Assembly: GCA_025766275.1 (NCBI GenBank)
Contig: JAFKAC010000014.1
Location: 1,364,001-1,428,000 of the forward strand
Source: Lactarius indigo
Lineage: Eukaryota > Basidiomycota > Agaricomycetes > Russulales > Russulaceae
Reading direction: 5' to 3'
Length of the DNA: 64,000 nucleotides
In this document: one piece after another, positions 56,364-64,000 of the stretch
How positions within the stretch are numbered: position 1 is the first letter of the stretch
Layout: each line of letters begins with the position of its first letter
Translations under genes and position numbers: made by a program
Notes under the pieces: model-generated
Told to the model about the DNA's origin: nothing
The model's input: the letters and a program-made list of their open reading frames with translations, nothing else
The model's database searches: none

Positions 56364-58660
56364 TTATAATCCGAAGGCAGCCACCTGTCCTCCCGGTCTA
56401 CCAACTGTCCATACTGCTTCAATGTGCCCCTCGCGCATGCCCTGGTGCGTCTTCTGGGACCTTAGTTTCCATATTGTCGCTAATCTCAAATCAGCCGTCC
56501 TTCAAACCATACTTCAACGACGGACTCCCATGAAGTGTTGAAGAGCAGAGATACCACGAAAACATTTCGCGAGGAACTACTGAAAACATTGGCTCTACGT
56601 ACGTCTCGTTCGCGTCTGGTCCCAGCTCTGGCTGATAGACACCCACAGGCAAGAATCGCATACACGCGACGACAATCAACTCGTTCCCTGACGACGTCTT
56701 ACTAGAAATATTCGACTTCTGTCGAGGGGACCAGGATCTGTATGCGTCTCACTCCCACTCCATATGGGATTGGCACAGACTGGCGCACGTAAGCCCAAGA
56801 TGGCGACAAATCATATTTTCATCTCCACACCGTCTCAATCTGCGACTTCTCTGCACACACGGGACGCCTGTCAGGAACAATTTAGGTTACTGGCCACCCT
56901 TACCCCTCATCGTCGACTACTACACGTATCGGGGCGCCGACGATTCTAAGAGCCTTACTCCCGGCGATGAAGACAATGTCGTCGCTGCACTCGAGGATTC
57001 CGCCCGTGTATGTTATATCGGTATATCAGTGACGAGTTCGCTGTTGGAAAGGATGGGCATGGCGATGCGGAAACCGTTTCCGGCGCTGACACACCTTCGG
57101 CTTTCGTCGAGAGATAATAAGGTGACCATCCTTCCCGATGAATTCTTGAGCGGATCTGCTCCGGGTTTGCGGGTAGCCCACTTAGAAGGGATTTCGTTCC
57201 CAGCGTTACCAAGGCTCATATCGTCAGCTCTTGGCCTCGTCGATCTCCGACTCCTGGATATACCCGGTGATCAATACATTTCACCAAGATGGCTGGTTTC
57301 AAGTCTGGCGTCGTTGACTGAGCTCAGAACTCTCTTCATTGGATTCAGATCGCCAACTCCCTCCAGTAGAACAATACGCCAGGGTCCCACAATGCGGATT
57401 GGTCTTCCCTCACTCACCACCTTTGGATTTCACGGTGTTAAGGAGTATTTGGAGGACCTCATTACCCTAATCGACATCCCTCGACTCGACTACTTCCGAA
57501 TATCATACTTCAATCAACTCGACTTCCAAGTTCCCCAGCTTTCCAGATTTATCGTTCGCACACAGAGTCTTTATTTATCCCGATTCAAACGCGCGCGGAT
57601 AAGTTTTGGTGCCAATAATGTCTACGTTAGCCTTTATTGTGGACGAGAGGAACTCCTTGAAAGTCATTTCTCTCTTCAAATCTCATGCCAAGGGCTGGAT
57701 TGGCAAGTCTCGCATGTAGCTCAGACTCTCAGCCAATCTGCCCCCCTCCTGTCAAACGTAGACGATCTCTCCATAGACGAGCGCGAGCTATCCCCAGGTG
57801 GGAAGTACCACATGGACGACATTGAATGGTTGGACCTCCTTCGTCCGTTCACAGCCGTGGAGACGCTGCATGTATCTAGGAAGTTGGCGGGGTACGTTGC
57901 TCGTGGGCTCGAAGGTGTCACTGAAGATATGGTCGCCGATATATTGCCCTCCCTCCACTCACTTTTCCTAGAGGACGAGCCACTGACCTCCGTTAAGCGA
58001 TTCGTCGAGGTTCGCCGGCTCTCTGGTCGACCCGTAACCATTGTCGACCCGCCAGGGGAGTCTTTTGAAGGACTTGAGTCATCTTCGGAGTTGAAAAGTG
58101 TCCCCCACCCCTTAACGTCAAATTTCGGGTTGCAGTCCGCCCCGCAGGCCTATTCAGCCGCGTTACCCGTAGGGACGCAACATCACTACAAGAATACGTG
58201 GAGTCATTGGTCCTCTCAACTGATCACCAAGGCATTCCGGGACTTGTACCCAAACAAAATCACCCATGTTCACACATACGATGTAAGGATCATCATGACC
58301 ATGATGGTCGTCCTGGGCTCGGAAAGCTTGTCGAAGCGATACGTTATCAGCTTCTCGATTACTAAGCACCTAGTACTGGTAAATATACTCTTACGCGCTT
58401 ATGAAAACTTAGATAAATATACCGTGTCTTTGCTTTTGCAACTTTTGCTTTTGACGATCGGCGTCTACGCCTGCCCCTCCGTCTGCACTTCCGTGTGTTT
58501 CCTTTTCACCTCTCTATCATTTCTCTCTACGTTTCTCCTTGGATCAAAACCTATTACTCGCTTCAGCGAGATTCCGCGACGCCGCCTCACAATGCGCGCT
58601 CACACCGCGGTGGTAAACACACCAGCATCTCTTTTGACCAAGTCGCTGTCGCAGTGGGTG
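56364..58660 (+). repeat. Direct duplication, unit 2 (F-box)
   Basis: Counterpart of 52946-55245. The two units differ by scattered substitutions, small indels (for example 12 extra bases near 58440) and the ~190 bp present only in unit 1. Confidence 0.85.
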
Positions 58661-58795
58661 GCGTGCTCAGACGTGTCCGTGGCGCCTCGAACCGTAGCCA
58701 CTGTTCCACTACACCCGGGGGCTTCACGCAGCAGAGCAAGAAACTTGAAATGGACTCGGAACGATCGGTCCATCGTCACTCTGGCTGAGTTTTAG
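56649..58795 (+). CDS. F-box protein, paralogue 3 (array unit 2), C-terminally extended
   Basis: The main exon starts after an acceptor at 56648 (intron 56599-56648) and has the same F-box plus LRR-like layout as unit 1, with about 95% identity by eye. The unit-1 stop codon is absent because the local T-run differs and 12 bases are added near 58440, so the frame reads on for about 115 residues (TIGVYACPSVCTSVCFLF ...) to the TAG at 58793. That extension is translated 3' flank relative to unit 1 and includes a hydrophobic stretch (LFTSLSFLSTFLLG). The upstream exon again lacks an in-frame ATG. Probable SCF adaptor; function of the extension unknown. Confidence 0.7.
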
Positions 58796-59589
58796 AAAGA
58801 CACCGGCAGTTCCTAGTCTGTCCGGAATCTGTCTCTTCAGACCGGGGAAGGCCGACTCTCGAATTGTCCAACACCGACCATTTTGTCACTCTTTGGCTCA
58901 GCCTCATAAATTTCGCCGCCCTAGATGCAAATCCATTTTGGCCAGGATACATTTCCCTCTTCGACCAAGTACACAAGACGTCTTGTACGCTTACAGCTTT
59001 TCCCTAGGAAGGTGTACATAGGACAGGGGGACGGGGGAAGCCGAGAAACGATAGGATATATTCAAGTTAGCCGAGAATTAAAAAATTTACCGTATGCCGA
59101 AGGCTCGAAGATGCCGCCCACCACGTCCTCCTTCCGCATCCACGAGCAGATGCCCCCTATCGCCTAACAGATCTGCAACGAGATGCCCCACAAGCATTAC
59201 TGCCGACGCGAAGAAACTAGTACTCACCAGTACTCACCGTTCGAACATGGTAGAGATGTGCCCTGACTCACGGGCACAAAGCGTGCCATGTCATATGACT
59301 ACAACTGATAGGGTGCCAGTGAGTACAGTATATAAGCCTTCGCCGTTCACCCAACTAATTCACTTGCTGTCACCTCCAATTTAGACGACCCTTCTGAGAT
59401 GGCCCATGGTCTACCTTCCGAATCCCTGTCAAGTGGGACTATTCCTCCGCGTCCATCCTCGATAAACACTTTTGCGCCGACCAATGGCTTGACGGGACAA
59501 GGCCGCTGCAAGCCCGAGAGACGTGGGAAATTACAGACCCAAGGTGCTTCATTACGTCCGCATGATACGCACACGCAACGAGTAACCAT
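58796..59589. other. Intergenic, upstream of F-box paralogue 4
   Basis: No gene recognised. A 67-codon frame at 59399-59602 could contribute a 5' exon to the next gene (acceptor at about 59603), but this is not supported by homology to the other paralogues. Confidence 0.4.
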
Positions 59590-60924
59590 TTGTGTACCAT
59601 AGGTCAGAGCTACGGGCATGTCAGTGCAATGACGATCAACAGGCTCCCAGACAGTGTCCTCCTAGAAATATTTGACCTCTGTCGAGTTAACCACGATGAT
59701 ACTCGTGTATTTCCCTTCCGCCCCTTATTGGAATGGCGCAGACTGGTACATGTGTGCCTAAGGTGGCGGCATATCGTATTTGCGTCACCAATCCGACTCG
59801 GTCTACAACTTCTCTGCACACGCGGGACGCCTGTCAGGAAGAATCTAGGCTACTGGCCACCATTCCCTCTCATCATTGACTACCACACGTATTGGGGCGC
59901 CGACGATGGCGTGGGCGTTACTCTTCGCGACCAGGACGATGTCATCGCCGCACTTGAACACCCCGATCGCATACGTTATACTGGGATATCTGTAACGAGG
60001 TCGCTTTTGGGAAAGATGGCCGCGGCAATGCAGGAGTCTTTTCCGATGCTCACGCACCTTCGGCTTTCGTCGGAAGACGAGAATTTTCCAATTCTTCCAA
60101 AGGGATTTTTGTTGTTGGGAGGATCTGCCCCAAGCTTACGGGTCGCCCACATAGAAGGCATTCCCTTCCCGTCGTTACCGAATCTCCTTTTGTCGGCTGC
60201 AGGCCTTGTCAACCTCCAACTTCTGAATATACCCAAGACTGGTTTCGTTTCACCGGGTGTGATGGTTGCAGGTCTGGCCGCGTTGACTAGGCTCAAAACC
60301 CTTTCCATCGAGTTTCAGTCGTCGACTCATGTCCCTAAACAAAGACCCCTGCCTCCCCCTACGCGAATCGCCTTTCCCTCTCTCACCACTTTCAACTTCC
60401 GAGGTGCTAGCGAGTATTTGGAAGATCTCGTAGCTCAAATCGACACACCTCTACTAAAAAACGTCACAATAATGTATTTCAACCGGCTTACCTTTCAAAT
60501 ACCCCAACTTTCCTACTTCATCGGCCGCACAGAAAGTCTCGATCTCTTCCGATTTAAGCATGCGCGAGTCGATTTTGGCAGCAACAATGTCTACGTCCGC
60601 CTCGATTGTGACCAAGTGGAACAGCTTGAGGGTCATTTTACTCTTCAAATCTCATGTCAAGGTTTGGAATGGCAAGTCCCGCACATGGCTCAAGTACTCG
60701 GCCAATGTTTTCCTATTGCTACGCTCTCTTCCACGGACGATCTCTTCATCGATACCCGCGATCTACAACCTAGTTGGAAAGATGTGAACACCACCGAATG
60801 GCAGGTGCTCCTCCGCTCGTTCACTGCTATGGAGACACTGCATATTTCCATTAATTGGGGGGGTGTTGCCGTAATGTTAACAGCTCGCGACCGCTTTGTG
60901 CGAGAGCGAACCAATTGGGGGTAG
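59590..60924 (+). CDS. F-box protein, paralogue 4, shortened C-terminus
   Basis: F-box INRLPDSVLLEIFDLCR ... WRRLVHVCLRWRHIVFASP, then the same LRR-like pattern (LTHLRLSSED, LVNLQLLNIPK, LKTLSIEF, EYLEDLVAQIDTP). This copy has an ATG directly before the F-box (ATG ACG ATC AAC at 59630), which units 1 and 2 lack; a further in-frame start is at 59590 (not an ATG-AUG Kozak match I can judge). The frame departs from the family after METLHISI and ends after 28 unrelated residues at 60924, so about 60 C-terminal residues of the usual fold are replaced or lost. Substitution level shows it is an older duplicate than units 1 and 2. Confidence 0.7.
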   Translation: MCTIGQSYGHVSAMTINRLPDSVLLEIFDLCRVNHDDTRVFPFRPLLEWRRLVHVCLRWRHIVFASPIRLGLQLLCTRGTPVRKNLGYWPPFPLIIDYHTYWGADDGVGVTLRDQDDVIAALEHPDRIRYTGISVTRSLLGKMAAAMQESFPMLTHLRLSSEDENFPILPKGFLLLGGSAPSLRVAHIEGIPFPSLPNLLLSAAGLVNLQLLNIPKTGFVSPGVMVAGLAALTRLKTLSIEFQSSTHVPKQRPLPPPTRIAFPSLTTFNFRGASEYLEDLVAQIDTPLLKNVTIMYFNRLTFQIPQLSYFIGRTESLDLFRFKHARVDFGSNNVYVRLDCDQVEQLEGHFTLQISCQGLEWQVPHMAQVLGQCFPIATLSSTDDLFIDTRDLQPSWKDVNTTEWQVLLRSFTAMETLHISINWGGVAVMLTARDRFVRERTNWG

Positions 60925-63900
60925 ACCTATGGTTACTACCATCTTGGGACTTCTTGACTTCTATTTTCTCAAATCTATTTCCGTGTGCCCGACTCGGAGG
61001 GCATACGCCCCATGTAGCACTTGACATTAGGTATGCCACTTAGCTGTTGCTGTAACTATCCCGAACCAGCATAGGTGTAAGTCCTATGACTACTAGTATC
61101 TCCAATCCTGTGGTCCTTAAAGCACTATCTTTGTTGTCATAATACAGGATTTAAGATGTAGAATATTTGGCTACACTACGTTCGACGAACTCGATGACAG
61201 ACATGTTGTGTCTGGTCTTGGACCCACAATTCCATGCGACTGCCAAGGGTTGGCAAGGATACTGTGATGTTGAATGGCAGTCAAACCTGCTTCACCGTCT
61301 GGTCGTTGAGGTTGCCTTGTCCCCTCCGATTTAATGTGTCGTGAGAATGTTCTAATCTAAAGATCTAAAGGACCAACACAACTTCCGAAATTTCCTTCAA
61401 GGCTCCAACTTCCTCTGTGTGTACGATCAAAGTTTGATTGCAACAGCAACCAGGTTTATGGTATCATTGAGTAGCGAAGAATTGATAGTACGCCCGGTCC
61501 AACAGTGCCTGCGTTCTACAGCGCCGCCAAGCAGAGGCGTCCAAAAAAAAGTACTACAACCTCACACTCAGGCACACTCGTGGTAACCTACCGGGCCGCT
61601 GCCCTCCGAGCGCCCCTTCCTGCCGCCTGTATTTCCACAGCCTGGGCCTGATGTTTGGCCTAACGTGATTGATCCCCTCCACCGCCTGGGTTTCCAGAGA
61701 CCCGATATTTAAGTTCTAGGAGTTGGCGCGCACGCTTCTGATATGTGTGACGCTGTAACACTGCCTGATGCCACCTACGATGATGTAGTGGTGTTCGGGT
61801 TTGGGCACGTCATGGCCATAGCGAACTAGAAATCAACGATGCTCGGTCTTCTCAGGTCATACCCACCGCAGCACCGCCGTTGATCTGTGTGACGGGAAAG
61901 GTCATGTTTTTCTGCGGAATTCCTCCTTGAACTCTTCAGGTCTAAGGCATGAGGGCTCGAATACTACAGCCAGTGCGGCCATGCGGCCGGCCGGCCGAGT
62001 CAGAGTCATTAACCAGCAACCCCGAGCGCTTTCTTGTCCATCCCGGCTGGTGCATATTAGCCCATCGTTTTGTGCGACCAGCGCTGGTACAACCTCTTCG
62101 GGATTCGGCTGTTGAGGTTCAGCTCGTCTATGCATGACGTTCTCGTCTTGCCGCTATCTTTTCGCTGTCTGCCATACCCTAGTGCCAGTCTAATGTAGAG
62201 CATTCCGTATGCCAACTAGTGTCAATCCCTTAGTTCTTTTCATTTTTGCCTCCGCAGTCAAATACCTTCGCACGCGTGCGATCCTGAGACCTATTGTGTT
62301 CTATCTAGTTCGCCTCGCGCGTGTTCCGAGCTCCCAAGAACTTCCCATAACCAACATCAGCAGTGCCATCACAAGTTCTCCCGCTGGGGCATGTGCCGTT
62401 TCTTCCCATGCGTGCGCAAATAGCCAAAGAATCGTATCGCTCGTTTTGACATACAGGTAGAGCTGGTATGAAGCGCTGAGGATGTCGTCGAGATGGGAAG
62501 CGTATGGAAGGATTGAGAAGAGAAACGAAGAGAAAACGAGTCAGTAGTGTAACAATGAGGGTTCCATTTCGCTTGGACAATCAAGAGAGCAAATTTGGCC
62601 TTTGCCATTCCAAGTTATCACGGTCGTCTCATGAGTAATGCGACATGAGATACCATCTCCCAATATTCTGGCCCATAAAAGAACAGTCTATCCCGTATCG
62701 GAGGGGTTGTGCGGAATTGGTAGTTGGGGCTGGTGTGCCGGTCCACTGGCTTCCGGGCCACCATACAATTCGAAGGTTAGCGGGCGCTCGGGATCAAAGG
62801 TGGGACATTAGAATATACAGTACGAGGTCATTGCGAAGAAACACCGGAGGAGTAGTGGCTTCGTGCCCTTGTACAGGGGTCAGCAGGGCAGCTTCTCGGT
62901 GGTGCCCATGCCAACCAACGATTCGGTCTCGCCATCGTGTGTCTGAACGTGAGGACAACTAACCCTAGCGCACGTTTGTGACTGAGGCCCAACAACCGTG
63001 TCTGAGTCGTGTGAGCCCTGTTGCACTGTAATCAGTCTCGTTCGATGTTCAATATATTCAATCTCCGCTCCTTGCAGGACTTCCTGACTTCCCGTTATAC
63101 AGTAATACTGTACAGAACTGCCAATGCACTTAGGCTGTAGTATGTAACTGGCGGTACACCACATGTCCTCTACAATCCTAGGTCTCGCCTTACAGTAACT
63201 CTTGTAAGGCACAACTCTACGCCCCCAGTAGACAGGCCCCTTTCATATGCCATCCAAATACGGGAAAGTCTCGATCCCATCCGTACTTGGTCCCTCAAGT
63301 ACTTTCCCCGTCAGACTGCGTTATCCATGCACAAAGTCCAGCATTTCGCTGTGCCACTTATCCAGGGTGCTTCCATATCTCCCGGGCACCATCTTACCGC
63401 TAGTACCCTTGATCTCAATTGTTCAACCTTCTCTGGCAACATTCCATGTTACCTTGTGGCGGTTTATTGCTTTTTTTTTTTTTGGATCCATGTTTATTCC
63501 GGGGTACATAACAGAGTTACCTACCGGTTGTAGCGTGACCCACTACATTTATGAAGCATTTATGAAGCGTGATAGTCCAAGAAGGGTGCCCCTGAGTCGT
63601 ACGTCAATAACCGAAGCTCAGAGAAACGTTTAGGAAAACGTGCTACAGCATGGGAGGCTGGCGTACAGTTGCATCGAAGCATAGGTTACAGTAATATAGG
63701 CGGTGATTAGCCGCACCTCAGGCAGTCACACGGAAATGAAACCGAGAGAAAACCAATTCAGTGTCCATCTACTACCTCACCTAGTCGGGTTCGGGTGGCA
63801 CGTATAGGGGGAACCGGATTCCGGCTTTGAGAGCGCGCGAGTCTGATCCAGGAACTTAAGGAGCCTGCCAACGCCACCGTTGGTGGATAACAATGATGTG

Positions 63901-64000
63901 AAAGGATATAGGGGATGGATGGGGCGAAAGCGGTGCTCAGGATGGCCGTGTTTATATGGGCCGAGAGATTTCAGGGACAGTGTCAAATGATATGGTCCGC
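60925..64000. other. Right-end spacer with F-box-array modules
   Basis: No gene supported in the 3 kb. 60925-62660 shows nothing recognisable. From 62670 to the edge the sequence is built of modules also seen at 52095-52900, 55603-55822, 55975-56125 and 56190-56290, in a slightly different order. This suggests another F-box unit may begin just beyond the window. Confidence 0.5.

Noticed and set aside
59399..59602. 67-codon frame as first exon of F-box paralogue 4
   Set aside because: No similarity to the 5' exon of the other paralogues; left as intergenic.

Overview
The window is nuclear DNA of a filamentous basidiomycete, most likely an Agaricomycete. The genes carry many 48-60 nt introns with GTRNGY donors. 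Gene content fits too: an AA9 lytic polysaccharide monooxygenase, an autophagy ATG4 protease, a NAP1 histone chaperone, a Goodbye-NACHT-ankyrin NLR-like receptor, F-box/LRR-like paralogues and a Plavaka/Tnp2-type transposase. I cannot name the species. No rRNA, tRNA or CRISPR array was recognised by eye.

Left part (1-9,340), transposon-rich. A Ty1/copia retrotransposon runs off the left edge on the minus strand, with Gag, protease and the start of integrase open. Its 5' LTR (2,514-3,131) abuts a primer-binding site of the Drosophila copia type. A solo LTR of the same family lies inverted at 8,710-9,335 with a perfect 5-bp target duplication. Between them are a nine-exon gene of unknown function (4,026-6,117), degenerate repeats, and a broken 3' fragment of a Tnp2-like transposase.

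9,341-13,968. A divergent pair of spliced genes of unknown function (158 aa and about 657 aa) shares a 144-bp promoter.

13,969-22,923. A 9-kb block is bounded by a ~102-bp inverted repeat. It contains an intact nine-exon Goodbye-NACHT-ANK gene (copy A, minus strand, 1,034 aa). A damaged second copy (B, plus strand, 40,484-44,864) sits 18.5 kb away in inverted orientation. Copy B keeps its introns, is flanked by a 9-bp direct repeat, and interrupts a sequence whose uninterrupted paralogue is at 48,187-48,195. It is therefore an insertion of genomic DNA, not a retrocopy.

23,067-39,633. Conserved single-copy-like genes: an F-box gene, ATG4 (980 aa, five exons), an AA9 LPMO with a C-terminal frameshift, and a nine-exon secreted protein of unknown function. 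Long gene-poor spacers separate them.

39,634-50,750. A tandem duplication of NAP1. Copy 1 is decayed and its upstream region holds the NLR insertion. Copy 2 is complete apart from one 1-nt shift. Both keep a GC-AG first intron.

50,751-64,000. An expanding F-box array: two copies in a direct 3,418-bp-period duplication, a third diverged and C-terminally altered copy, and mosaic non-coding modules that recur up to the right edge.

Taken together, the window mixes housekeeping genes with fast-turnover NLR and F-box genes that are duplicating, moving and decaying next to transposon remnants.
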